A stretch of 64,000 nucleotides of DNA from Alkaliphilus oremlandii OhILAs (lineage in GTDB: Bacteria; Bacillota; Clostridia; Peptostreptococcales; Natronincolaceae). Position 1 is the first letter of the stretch, and each line of letters begins with the position of its first letter. The notes below the pieces were generated by a model. It was not told the DNA's origin. It saw nothing but the letters and a program-made list of their open reading frames with translations, and ran no database searches. The stretch covers positions 2,728,001 through 2,792,000 of the forward strand of contig NC_009922.1 of NCBI RefSeq assembly GCF_000018325.1. The letters are read 5' to 3'. A program made the translations under genes and the position numbers. This document shows positions 15,143 to 23,485 of this stretch, piece after piece.

Positions 15143-15954
15143 AGTCCACCCTCCTCTTTATTATCGTATTTAGAGGTTGCTGCCATGGATATTAAAATAA
15201 ATAACATCATAATAATGGAGATGGCAGATCCAAAGTTCCAGTCATAAACATAGGTAAACTGCTGCTCCACTAGGTTACCGATCAACATATACTGTCCGCC
15301 ACCTAACAGCCTTGGGATAACGAAGGTTGTCAGCGCTGGCATGAAAACCATAGTGATTCCAGAGATTACCCCCGGTATACTCATTGGAAATATAATTTTT
15401 TTAAAAACAATGACTTCATTTGCGCCTAGGTCCCGAGCTGCCTCTAATAGCGTATTGTCTATTTTACTTAAAACAGAATATATTGGCAGAATCATAAATG
15501 GCAGAAAGTTGTACACCATTCCCAGAATTACTGCACCATTGTTATACAGAAGATCCAAAGCAGGAAGTCTTAAGGCCTGCAACAGACTATTGATGACACC
15601 GTTTTTTCCAAGGAGGGTCATCCAAGCATAGGTTCTCAATAAGAAATTCATCCACATCGGTAGTACAAATAAAAGCAGCATTAAATTTCTCTTTGAAAGA
15701 TCTGTCTTAGCAATAATCATTGCCATTGGATATCCTAATATCAAACAACAAATGGTGGATACCAGTGCCAGATTTACAGAACGCAGCAGTACCTTGCCAT
15801 AAACCGGGTCCATAAATCGTCGATAGTTCTCCAAAGTAAAACCTCCATCTTTGGAGGTCAAGCTGAAATACAGCACTAGAAGAAGGGGCACCACAATAAA
15901 AATTAATAACCATACAACGTAAGGGTAAGCCATGGCTCTTTGTTTTAGCTTCAT
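15136..15954 (-). CDS. potB: Polyamine ABC transporter permease PotB
   Basis: A 272-residue permease with six predicted membrane segments and the EAA loop EAARDLGANEVIVFKKIIFP near residues 178-197, which contacts the PotA ATPase. It starts at 15954, one base after the potA stop codon, and overlaps potC by seven bases, so the operon is tightly coupled. The pairing with PotC and the adjacent PotD lipoprotein support a polyamine transporter over other family members. Confidence 0.95.
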   Translation of the reverse strand: MKLKQRAMAYPYVVWLLIFIVVPLLLVLYFSLTSKDGGFTLENYRRFMDPVYGKVLLRSVNLALVSTICCLILGYPMAMIIAKTDLSKRNLMLLLFVLPMWMNFLLRTYAWMTLLGKNGVINSLLQALRLPALDLLYNNGAVILGMVYNFLPFMILPIYSVLSKIDNTLLEAARDLGANEVIVFKKIIFPMSIPGVISGITMVFMPALTTFVIPRLLGGGQYMLIGNLVEQQFTYVYDWNFGSAISIIMMLFILISMAATSKYDNKEEGGLW

Positions 15955-15955
15955 A

Positions 15956-17005
15956 TTACCTACTCCTTTTCATAATGTGGATTAAATCAGGGGCGATATT
16001 CATCCCTACATTGCTGCCGATGGGCGCCATGATGGTACTGTGTATCTTCCACTGTCTCTCATTTTCCTCCACAATCATTTCATAATGAACGCCTTTAAAT
16101 GTTGTAGAAATCACTCTACCCTTTAACATTCCATTCTCTGGCATAGTTATTTCAATATCTTCCGGTCTTACAACAACATCGACTTCTGGACTGCTTTCAA
16201 AAGCCTTATCCACACAGTCAAAGGTCTGATTTGCAAACTGAACCAAATAGTCCTTTAGCATGGTACCTTGTACAATATTACTTTCGCCTATGAAATTGGC
16301 GATGAAAGCCGTTTTGGGCTCGTTATAGATATCTTCTGGCGTACCGATCTGCTGAATCTTGCCACTGTTCATAACAGCAATGGTATCGGACATTGTCAGG
16401 GCTTCTTCTTGGTCATGGGTAACGTATACGAAGGTAATTCCTACCCTTTGCTGCATTTTCTTCAGTTCGATTTGCATTTCTTTTCTAAGCTTTAGGTCCA
16501 GTGCCCCCAAGGGCTCGTCTAACAAAAGTACGGATGGCTCATTTACCAAGGCCCTCGCTATGGCGATTCTTTGCTGCTGACCACCACTTAAGGAGTCAAT
16601 ACTTCTTTTTCCGTATCCTTTTAAACCTACAAGCTGTAACATTTCATCTACTTTTATGTGAATGTCTTTTTCCGACATTTTTTTTATTCTAAGGCCAAAA
16701 GCGATATTTTCAAATATACTCATATTAGGAAATAGCGCATACTTTTGAAAAACCGTATTGATCTGTCTCTTATAAGGCGGCAAATCATTAATTTTCTTTC
16801 CTTCAAAGAATATTTCACCTTCTGTGGGGTACTCAAAGCCACCAATAATTCTTAACGTAGTAGTTTTACCACATCCACTTGGTCCCAGTAGTGTCAAGAA
16901 TTCATTTTTTCTAATATAAAGATCTATATTGTCTAAGACCAATGTGTCGCTGTCATAAACCTTCGTGATGTTTTTTAAATCAATAATGTGCTGGCTCACC
17001 ACCAT
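15956..17005 (-). CDS. potA: Polyamine ABC transporter ATPase PotA
   Basis: The ATPase of the potABCD importer. Visible motifs: Walker A LLGPSGCGKTT (about residues 40-50), Q-loop FQKYALFP, signature LSGGQQQR, Walker B VLLLDEPLGALD, H-loop VTHDQEE, and a C-terminal TOBE domain (residues about 270-345) typical of sugar/polyamine ATPases. A longer frame begins at 17044, but AGGGGGT lies just before ATG-GTG-GTG at 17005-16997, so the start is one of these. The second GTG has the best spacing; the ATG is given here. It heads the operon behind a sigma-A promoter. Confidence 0.95.
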   Translation of the reverse strand: MVVSQHIIDLKNITKVYDSDTLVLDNIDLYIRKNEFLTLLGPSGCGKTTTLRIIGGFEYPTEGEIFFEGKKINDLPPYKRQINTVFQKYALFPNMSIFENIAFGLRIKKMSEKDIHIKVDEMLQLVGLKGYGKRSIDSLSGGQQQRIAIARALVNEPSVLLLDEPLGALDLKLRKEMQIELKKMQQRVGITFVYVTHDQEEALTMSDTIAVMNSGKIQQIGTPEDIYNEPKTAFIANFIGESNIVQGTMLKDYLVQFANQTFDCVDKAFESSPEVDVVVRPEDIEITMPENGMLKGRVISTTFKGVHYEMIVEENERQWKIHSTIMAPIGSNVGMNIAPDLIHIMKRSR

Positions 17006-17068
17006 ACCCCCTTTATTCCTTTTAATAAACTTTTTGTTTATCATTAGTAAACTTTATTGCTAGAAATA

Positions 17069-17098
17069 AGTATAATGAAAATTACCATGGTATGTCAA
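17069..17098 (-). promoter_or_regulatory. Sigma-A promoter of potABCD, with palindrome in spacer
   Basis: TTGACA (17098-17093, minus strand) and TATACT (17074-17069) with an 18-base spacer. The spacer contains the perfect palindrome TACCATGGTA (17083-17092), which could be an operator; that is a guess. The transcript start would be about 60 bases before potA. Confidence 0.7.
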
Positions 17099-17184
17099 TG
17101 GGTTTTATCAATTTTTAAAAAAATATTATGATTCCTTTTACTGGTGTATTTGCAAAGGTTCATTTCTCAACATTGTACGAAATA

Positions 17185-17233
17185 GGGACGGTTCTCGTTG
17201 TCGCATCAAAATGCGACAGTGAGAACCGTCCCC
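17185..17233. repeat. REP-like 49-nt palindrome with GGGACGGTTCTC arms
   Basis: GGGACGGTTCTC (17185-17196) is perfectly complementary to GAGAACCGTCCC (17221-17232). Inside, TGTCGCAT and ATGCGACA form a second 8-bp stem around a CAAA loop, separated by a GT/GT internal loop. It lies between the CotF-like gene and the pot promoter and could act as a terminator for the coat gene, but there is no T-tract on the minus strand. The GGGACGGTTC motif recurs as a REP-type palindrome in many bacteria. No transposase is nearby. Confidence 0.7.
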
Positions 17234-17245
17234 ATACCCATCAGC

Positions 17246-17755
17246 TTATTGTGGTGTATACATTCCTTGGTTGTACATATAGTTGAATATTTCTTCGCCG
17301 TGCTGTTGTTCTTCTTTTTGAATATGATTCAATGTATCTCTTAAGTTACAATCTACACATTCAAAGATGGTGATATCGTATGTGCCTGAAACGTATTTCT
17401 CTGTCATAAGTAAATCGTCACAAAGCTCTTTATCCTTTTGATTGTAGGAAGCAGGTGTACCTCCACTTTGCATCATCTTCATTCCTTGATTGCTTTGGCT
17501 ACCAGATTGTTGGTTTCCTTGCCCTTGGCTCTGACTTTGCTGTCCACTGTTCATCTGTGGCACTTGGCCCCCTAGGATTTGGTTGATTGTGTTTAAATGC
17601 TGCTGTTCATGCTGTCCAATTTTCTGAAATATCTGCTTGAGCTGTGGGTCCTGCGCCTTATTTGCTGCTTCCGTATACTTCTTTACGCATAGTTCTTCGT
17701 GACTTTTTTGGTCCTGTAAAAGCATTCTCTCTTTTTGTGTTAATTTTATGTTCAT
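17246..17755 (-). CDS. CotF-like spore coat protein
   Basis: A 169-residue protein of the coat F / ferritin-like family. N-terminal helices (LTQKERMLLQDQKSHEELCV and EQQHLNTINQIL) are separated by a Gln/Ser/Gly-rich low-complexity linker (residues about 68-108) from C-terminal helices carrying LCDDLLMTEKYVSGTYD and EEQQHGEEIFNYM. The ATG at 17755 follows GGGAGGTG with correct spacing and is preferred over an upstream GTG-like start at 17770. CotF-like proteins are spore coat components in Bacillus and are widespread in Clostridia. No sporulation promoter could be recognised with certainty. Confidence 0.85.
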   Translation of the reverse strand: MNIKLTQKERMLLQDQKSHEELCVKKYTEAANKAQDPQLKQIFQKIGQHEQQHLNTINQILGGQVPQMNSGQQSQSQGQGNQQSGSQSNQGMKMMQSGGTPASYNQKDKELCDDLLMTEKYVSGTYDITIFECVDCNLRDTLNHIQKEEQQHGEEIFNYMYNQGMYTPQ

Positions 17756-17821
17756 ATGAACACCTCCCATTAAGTAGTTTGCTTAATAGAAGATTTTTTA
17801 TTCCATATTATTTAAAAATTT

Positions 17822-18499
17822 TTAATTGATCCATCCCGATTTCTCAACGCCCTTTACACTGCATATATCCTCCAATAACATTGTATTGGGATAGCTATGT
17901 GGAACCTTTAGTGCGAAATGGATCTCTACGGTTTTGCTGTCCGGTTCATCACTATCTCGGATAAACCGAATGTCTCGAATATCCATACTATGATTTCCTA
18001 GAATGCATCCAATTTCTCCTACAAGACCCGGTCTTTCACTACAGCTTACCGCCATCACTTTATATTTTGTTCGCATAATACTTTTTTCTACGCTACCCAG
18101 CTTCATTAAGGTAAATAATATAATTGCCACCGTAATCAGCGCACCGAAATAGTAGCCACTACCAATGGCTAAGCCAATTCCACCGCAGGCCCAAAGACTT
18201 GCCGCAGTCGTTAGCCCCGTTATATTGTTACCATTTCGCATAATCGTACCAGCCCCTAGGAAACCAATACCACTTACAACTTGGGAAGCAATCCTACCAG
18301 GGTCTCCAGTTCGGCCACTGGCTATGATATCACGAAAACCATCGATGGATATCATCATGATCAGGGCAGAACCGATGGTAACCAAAACGTGGGTCCTCAG
18401 TCCCGCTGGTCTATTGTTGGCTTCCCTCTCCATTCCGATTAACCCGCCCAATAATGCCGAAAGCAACAATCGAATCACGATTTGAGAATTACTGATCAT
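17822..18499 (-). CDS. MgtC/SapB family membrane protein
   Basis: A 225-residue protein. The N-terminal MgtC domain has four or five membrane segments (residues 5-140) with the conserved LLGGLIGMEREANNRPAGLR loop, GIGFLGAGTIMRNG and GLTTAASLWACGGIGLAIG motifs. A soluble ACT-like C-terminal domain follows (residues about 145-225). In pathogens MgtC modulates the F-type ATP synthase and aids growth at low Mg2+; in other Firmicutes the role is unclear. It is a single gene between the coat gene and the threonate-type operon, on the same strand as both. Confidence 0.9.
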   Translation of the reverse strand: MISNSQIVIRLLLSALLGGLIGMEREANNRPAGLRTHVLVTIGSALIMMISIDGFRDIIASGRTGDPGRIASQVVSGIGFLGAGTIMRNGNNITGLTTAASLWACGGIGLAIGSGYYFGALITVAIILFTLMKLGSVEKSIMRTKYKVMAVSCSERPGLVGEIGCILGNHSMDIRDIRFIRDSDEPDSKTVEIHFALKVPHSYPNTMLLEDICSVKGVEKSGWIN

Positions 18500-18618
18500 T
18501 TATTTTGCTCCTTTCCACTTATTCGTATCTCTATTATATGCAATCTGAAAAAAACCGTTCTTGAATCCTATCTTAATAATTAAACATTATATCATTGGCA
18601 AGTTTTCAGAGCAACATG

Positions 18619-18652
18619 AAAAAGCCTAGATTCATCCATCTAGGCTTTTTTC
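18619..18652 (-). terminator. Terminator of the acid-sugar operon
   Basis: AAAAGCCTAGA and TCTAGGCTTTTTT form a 10-bp perfect stem around TTCATCCA. It lies about 25 bases after the gntP-like stop codon on the minus strand and has A/T tracts on both sides, so it may be bidirectional. Confidence 0.85.
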
Positions 18653-18676
18653 ATATCCTCTCTATCCGTTTATATT

Positions 18677-20053
18677 CTACCCAAATATGGCATTCAAAAT
18701 CAATAGTGTGACTAAACCAACCGCCCAGGCAATGGTCGAAGTCACAGACCACACCTTCATCTGCTCTTTTGCGTCCTTAATCCCTAGCATCCGGTTCACT
18801 ACCCAGAAGTAGCTATCATTGAAGTAAGAGAACACAAGTGAACCAACGCAAGCTGCCAATGCTGCAAATACAGGATTTACATCCAGTGTCGCAATAATAG
18901 GTGCAGTGATGGATGCTGCTGTAATCATGGCAACGGTACCACTTCCTTGTATCAATCGAACTAAGGAAGCGATGATAAATGGAAGCAATATGGCCGGTAT
19001 GCTGGTTTGAGCGATTAGTTGAGCGATATAGTTCCCTGCGCCACTATTTCTTAGAACCGTTCCCAGGGCACCGCCACCACCGGTAACTAATATGATAATT
19101 CCTGCGGATCTGATTCCTTGCTCCATTTTTTCAATGGTTTCTTCCTTACTAAGCTTTGATGTTAAGCCATAAATAGAGATCAGAAGACCGATACCGACAG
19201 CAATTACGGGTGTACCTAAGAAGGTAATCGTGTTCACTGCACTGCCTTCCAGCTTCATGGCTGTAGAAATGGTATTTAAAAGAATCAAAATGACCGGCAC
19301 AATAATTGGAGCAAAGGCCATAAATATTGAAGGGAGTTCTCTACCATCGTTTTCCCCAATAAATCCAGCACCAGAGCCTTCAACTCTCGTTCTTGTCCAC
19401 CCTTCACCATCTTCACTAGGAATTTGATAGATTCTATCCCCAATCCATTTACCGTATAGGATTGCTGCAATGGCCATCGGGATAGCGATGACTGTACCCC
19501 AAAGGATGATGCTGCCCACGTTTACACCAAAGATACCGGCAACGCCTACAGGTCCTGGTGTTGGCGGTACAAGGGAGTGTGTGATTACAAGCCCAACAGC
19601 TAATGAGACTCCTAAGGATACTACGGATTTCTTTGTCTTTCTTGAAATCGCTTTCACCAAGGGAGATAGGATAACGAAGCCAGAGTCACAGAAGATCGGA
19701 ATGGAGACAATAAATCCTGTGATGCCTAAGGCCCATTCTTCCCGGTCCTTTCCTAAGATCTTAATAAAGGTTTGAGCCATTCTTTCCGCTGCGCCGGATG
19801 CCTCGAAAAGCTCTCCCATCATTACACCAAATCCGATAATGATCCCAATGCTTCCTAAGGTGCTTCCAAAGCCACTGGAAATAGCACTTAAAACATCATT
19901 GGAAGGCATTCCACCAATTAGTCCAGTTGTTGCCGCCGCAATAATTAGGGCTGGGAAAGCGTGAATCTTCGTCTTAATGATGAGAACGATCAGCAATGTA
20001 ATACCGATTACTAAACCCAATATCATTTGTCCACCAGATACGGTTACGTCCAT
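18677..20053 (-). CDS. GntP-family permease (probable four-carbon acid-sugar transporter)
   Basis: A 458-residue transporter with about 12 hydrophobic segments and GntP family features: the early PALIIAAATTGLIGGMP region, GDSGFVILSPL-type motif (FCDSGFVILSPLVKAI, about residues 120-135) and HSLVPPTPGPVGVAGIFG. GntP proteins import gluconate and related hydroxy acids with protons or Na+. Being the last gene after a DUF1537 kinase and a PdxA2-like dehydrogenase, the substrate is probably threonate or erythronate; that is inferred from context. Strong AGGAGG ribosome binding site; 35 bases after pdxA2. Confidence 0.92.
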   Translation of the reverse strand: MDVTVSGGQMILGLVIGITLLIVLIIKTKIHAFPALIIAAATTGLIGGMPSNDVLSAISSGFGSTLGSIGIIIGFGVMMGELFEASGAAERMAQTFIKILGKDREEWALGITGFIVSIPIFCDSGFVILSPLVKAISRKTKKSVVSLGVSLAVGLVITHSLVPPTPGPVGVAGIFGVNVGSIILWGTVIAIPMAIAAILYGKWIGDRIYQIPSEDGEGWTRTRVEGSGAGFIGENDGRELPSIFMAFAPIIVPVILILLNTISTAMKLEGSAVNTITFLGTPVIAVGIGLLISIYGLTSKLSKEETIEKMEQGIRSAGIIILVTGGGGALGTVLRNSGAGNYIAQLIAQTSIPAILLPFIIASLVRLIQGSGTVAMITAASITAPIIATLDVNPVFAALAACVGSLVFSYFNDSYFWVVNRMLGIKDAKEQMKVWSVTSTIAWAVGLVTLLILNAIFG

Positions 20054-20088
20054 ATGTGTATCCTCCTTTTTAATTGTAAACTCAATTC

Positions 20089-21087
20089 TTATTTATTAAA
20101 ATTTGGCGCATATTTCGCTGCCAGCAAAATAGCTTCGATCATGCTCACTGCACTTGCTTTCCCTGTTCCTGCAATATTAAAGGCAGTTCCATGGTCTACA
20201 GAGGTTCTTAAAAACGGCATATTGTTTGTAATAGAAATCGTTCTCTCAAAATCTACCATCTTGGTGGCGATATGACCTTGGTCGTGGTATAAAGATAGAA
20301 CGGCATCGTAGCTTCCCTTCAGTCCAAAATAGAACACGGAATCTGCTGGCACTGGTCCCAACACATCAATCCCTAGTTTCTGTGCTTTTTCAATAGCCGG
20401 CACAATTTCATCTACTTCTTCTCTACCGAATAGTCCATGCTCTCCACTGTGAGGGTTCAGCCCCGCAACGGCTATTTTAGGATTTTGGATTCCTAATCGT
20501 TCTAAAGCTGCAACGGATCTTTGGATATAGTCCAAAACCCTTTCTGTCGTTACCATCTCACACGCTTTCTTTAAAGAAACATGTCTTGAAAGGAAGAAAA
20601 CTCTTAGGTCGAACACTTCAAACATGGTTAATGGGTCGTGGGTATCTGTTAAATCTGCCAATATCTCTGTATGTCCAATATAATCTACATTTCCTGCCTT
20701 TAATGCCTCTTTGTTGATGGGTGTTGTAGCGATGGCATCTACCTTTTTAGCCAGAGCTAAATCGATGACCTTTTTAATATATTCAAAGGCTGCGATTCCT
20801 GCCATGCCCTGCACTTCACCGATCTTTAACTGATCTACGTTCACATTGTTCAGGTCCATTAGATTCAGTATGCCTACCTCATATCGTCCATCTTCCACAT
20901 TCTCTATTACGTTAATTTCTAAAGTCGTGTTGGTAAACTTCATGGCCTGTTCTAGGGTATCTTTATCACCGACCACCACAACCTTTGCCACCTCGTTTAC
21001 CTTCTCATCAGCTAAGGACTTCACTACAATTTCTGGGCCGATTCCTGCTGGATCGCCCATAGGTACACCAATATACGGTCTTGTCAT
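20089..21087 (-). CDS. pdxA2: PdxA2-like 4-phospho-(D-threonate/erythronate) dehydrogenase
   Basis: A 332-residue PdxA-family NAD-dependent dehydrogenase. Motifs: GVPMGDPAGIGPEI at the N-terminus, metal-ligand His in DYIGHTEILADLT (about residue 130), NPHSGEHGLFG, and YHDQGHIATKMV. PdxA itself oxidises 4-phosphohydroxythreonine in vitamin B6 synthesis. The PdxA2 branch instead oxidises and decarboxylates 4-phospho-D-threonate or -erythronate to dihydroxyacetone phosphate. Placement directly after a DUF1537 kinase favours the catabolic role. The ATG at 21087 (ribosome binding site GGAGA) is chosen over an in-frame start at 21123. Confidence 0.9.
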   Translation of the reverse strand: MTRPYIGVPMGDPAGIGPEIVVKSLADEKVNEVAKVVVVGDKDTLEQAMKFTNTTLEINVIENVEDGRYEVGILNLMDLNNVNVDQLKIGEVQGMAGIAAFEYIKKVIDLALAKKVDAIATTPINKEALKAGNVDYIGHTEILADLTDTHDPLTMFEVFDLRVFFLSRHVSLKKACEMVTTERVLDYIQRSVAALERLGIQNPKIAVAGLNPHSGEHGLFGREEVDEIVPAIEKAQKLGIDVLGPVPADSVFYFGLKGSYDAVLSLYHDQGHIATKMVDFERTISITNNMPFLRTSVDHGTAFNIAGTGKASAVSMIEAILLAAKYAPNFNK

Positions 21088-21126
21088 TTTCCATTCTCCT
21101 TTCAGATGGGTTCTTTTTTTCAAATA

Positions 21127-22449
21127 CTACTCTACATTTAAATGGTATTCGTTTGAAATTTTAGTCAGTAGATACTCTACACTTTTCACAAGGGCTGTGG
21201 AATCTCCCACCAAGCCACCCTTTGTAATAATCGGAATATTGTTATATTCCCCATTGATAATTCTGCCATAGGCCGCAAGAGGCAAAACTTCATCTTTTAC
21301 TGCGATGCCCGAGGATTTAAACGCTTTACATACAGCAACGGTTACATCACCGCCGCTGGTGTATAACCCTCCTATAAAGGATTCCCTTCGCTCCATAACC
21401 TTTTTTGTGATTCGAGCCAAGCCATCGGAGATTCTCTCAGAGGCCTCTTCCTCTGTAATTCCTAAAATATCTGCGTGGTCCTTTAGATTTAAAACTTCCT
21501 CTTCTTTCTCTGTAGTGACGACACCAACAATTTCATGATTTTTTATATTGTTCATAAGCCTTTCCACAACCCTGTTGATCTCTGTTTCCAATGTCTCTGG
21601 ATAAATTAGATTCTTTGCATTGACAGCAACCAACAGCGGATCGAATCTTAGCTTTAGTTCATCAATCTGCTTTCGCGTCACATTGGTAACGCTTCCAATG
21701 ACTAGCATTACCCTTTGACCCGGAATCTTGTTGGGTTCTTCAATCAATTCCTTTGCCAGAGCAGCGGTAAATGGTCCTGGATCTACAGCGATGACATTAA
21801 GTTTTGTGTCTTTTACTGCCTTTGCAATGAGCGCAATCTCTTCGTTGGTGGTGGCATCGATGACGATAACCCTATGCCCTTTACCTCGCTCCTCCAGAAT
21901 GGCTTCCTTTACCAGCTCTGAAGATTTCAGCGTCTTCGACAGTGGAATGAAGCCTACGGAGTATTTTGTTTGTTTCTGAATCATCTTTGGCACAAAGGTG
22001 TGATGAATGGGTGTCTTTGGGTCCTTCGATACATCGGTTTTCTCCAGAGGCACAGAGTTGACTAAAAGATATCCACCTACCATAATTCTCTCGGAAGCAG
22101 GAAACACTGGTACAACCACGGCTACATAATCCTCTGGTAGTCCATCTAATACAGCATCCATTTCTGCACCTAAATTCCCTCGAAGGGTACTATCGATTCT
22201 TTTAGAAAAAAGTTGAACTTCCTGATCTTTAAAAAATCCAACGACCTTATGGACTCTATCATAGGCCTCTTCACTAGGCAGTCCCCTACTATCTGTGGTC
22301 GTCGATAGGACATCAAAGTCCTGTTTACTATTTTTAAAGTCTTCATTTAGCTGTAGAAAAGTTGCGGCCCTAAATCCCTGTCTCGCCAAAAGTACGCCCG
22401 TTGCATTTGCTCCTGTTAAATCATCCGCTATGATGACCAGTTTCAGCAT
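21127..22449 (-). CDS. DUF1537 four-carbon acid-sugar kinase
   Basis: A 440-residue kinase of the DUF1537 family, established as kinases for D-threonate, D-erythronate and L-threonate. The N-terminal domain begins LKLVIIADDLTGANATGVLL, containing the DDxTG substrate-site motif. The C-terminal nucleotide-binding domain has GLYTSGGDVTVAVCKAF near residues 370-386 and AYGRIINGEY. It phosphorylates the acid sugar at C4 for the following PdxA2-like enzyme. D-threonate versus D-erythronate specificity cannot be settled from sequence. It starts 19 bases after the DeoR gene with an AGGAGG ribosome binding site. Confidence 0.92.
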   Translation of the reverse strand: MLKLVIIADDLTGANATGVLLARQGFRAATFLQLNEDFKNSKQDFDVLSTTTDSRGLPSEEAYDRVHKVVGFFKDQEVQLFSKRIDSTLRGNLGAEMDAVLDGLPEDYVAVVVPVFPASERIMVGGYLLVNSVPLEKTDVSKDPKTPIHHTFVPKMIQKQTKYSVGFIPLSKTLKSSELVKEAILEERGKGHRVIVIDATTNEEIALIAKAVKDTKLNVIAVDPGPFTAALAKELIEEPNKIPGQRVMLVIGSVTNVTRKQIDELKLRFDPLLVAVNAKNLIYPETLETEINRVVERLMNNIKNHEIVGVVTTEKEEEVLNLKDHADILGITEEEASERISDGLARITKKVMERRESFIGGLYTSGGDVTVAVCKAFKSSGIAVKDEVLPLAAYGRIINGEYNNIPIITKGGLVGDSTALVKSVEYLLTKISNEYHLNVE

Positions 22450-22468
22450 GTAATCCCTCCTAACATTT

Positions 22469-23230
22469 TTAAACCAATTCTAGCTCAATATCTAAATTTC
22501 GAATGCCTTGTTCAATTTCTTTGTCGATACGATTTCCCGTTATGATTAAATCAAAACGAGTCAAAGGACAAATATTTACAAATGCAACTTTTCCAAATTT
22601 TAGGCTATCGGCTACTAGTATGGTTTTCTTCGCCGATTTCGTCAGTTGCTTTTTTAACTGTGCCTTCTCTGCCGTTGGCGTTGTTACTCCCTTTTCTATG
22701 TCTACACTGCTGGCTCCTACAAAAGCAATGTCTGCATTGATGCTTTTAAAGAGTTCAATCGCATGGTCTCCTAAGCAAGCTACCGTATCTCTTTGAACGA
22801 TTCCCCCCGAACAATACACCCCGATGCCCTCATATTTAGAAAGAAAAGCAGCGATCATCAGGTCATTGGTAACTACCTTTAAGTTCTTAATTCCGACGAT
22901 TCCTTTTGCGATTTCCATACTGGTGGTACCAGCATCTAGAATAATTACATTCCCTTCCTCTACTAAGGAGCTGGCATACATACCAATTTTTCTTTTTTCC
23001 TCCATGTTCTGCTCTGCTTTTTTGCTATAGGGAGTTTCTTCAGCTAACAAGTCATGGCTGACTGCGCCGCCATGAGTTCTGGTGATGAGCTTGTGCTGCT
23101 GCAAAACCTGCAAGTCTCTTCTTATGGTCATCTCCGATACATTTAACACTTTTGCTAAGTCTTCGATAACCACTCGACCGTCTCTGTTTAGAACTTCGAT
23201 GATATAATTTCTTCTTTCAGCTTGAAGCAC
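22469..23230 (-). CDS. DeoR-family transcriptional regulator of the acid-sugar operon
   Basis: A 253-residue DeoR/GlpR-type repressor. It has an N-terminal winged HTH (RRNYIIEVLNRDG, then VIEDLAKVLNVSEMTIRRDL, residues about 6-40). The C-terminal DeoRC sugar-phosphate sensing domain starts near residue 75, with LDAGTTSMEIAKGI and the VTNDLMIA and VGASSVD motifs. The start is GTG at 23230 after GGAGAG. It is the first gene of the operon, so it probably autoregulates. An array of four 10-bp repeats over the promoter is the likely operator. The inducer is probably a phosphorylated intermediate, as usual in this family. Confidence 0.93.
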   Translation of the reverse strand: MLQAERRNYIIEVLNRDGRVVIEDLAKVLNVSEMTIRRDLQVLQQHKLITRTHGGAVSHDLLAEETPYSKKAEQNMEEKRKIGMYASSLVEEGNVIILDAGTTSMEIAKGIVGIKNLKVVTNDLMIAAFLSKYEGIGVYCSGGIVQRDTVACLGDHAIELFKSINADIAFVGASSVDIEKGVTTPTAEKAQLKKQLTKSAKKTILVADSLKFGKVAFVNICPLTRFDLIITGNRIDKEIEQGIRNLDIELELV

Positions 23231-23270
23231 GCCATTCTCTCCTCACTACAATGTTATATTGTGATATATT

Positions 23271-23310
23271 TTGTGTTTGTTAATGTTGTTTTATGTTTCT
23301 TTGTGTTTAT
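23271..23310 (-). promoter_or_regulatory. Four tandem 10-bp operator-like repeats
   Basis: On the plus strand four consecutive 10-mers read TTGTGTTTGT, TAATGTTGTT, TTATGTTTCT and TTGTGTTTAT, consensus TTnTGTTTnT. The period of one helical turn and the position, from the -10 box to about +30 of the operon promoter, suggest cooperative binding of the DeoR repressor on one face of the DNA. Confidence 0.55.
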
Positions 23311-23337
23311 TATATCTTTTGTTTTTATTTTTTTCAA
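23309..23337 (-). promoter_or_regulatory. Sigma-A promoter of deoR-kinase-pdxA2-gntP
   Basis: TTGAAA (23337-23332, minus strand) and TATAAT (23314-23309) are 17 bases apart. The 10-bp repeat array starts at the -10 box and covers the transcript start. Confidence 0.7.
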
Positions 23338-23433
23338 CCTCTATTTGATCACTTGTCTGAAAATTTAAAAATTAACAAAGTATGAAATTATAATTTTATT
23401 AGAACCAATTCTTATAATTGAAATATACTGTAG

Positions 23434-23455
23434 TATACTATATTTCTATAGTATA
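23434..23455. promoter_or_regulatory. Perfect 9-bp inverted repeat upstream of LysM gene
   Basis: TATACTATA and TATAGTATA flank TTTC, 30 bases before the LysM gene start. It may be an operator or simply an AT-rich palindrome overlapping the promoter. A -35-like TTGAAA at 23418-23423 precedes it. Confidence 0.4.
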
Positions 23456-23485
23456 GTCAGACACTTTTAAAGGAGGAGATTCACT

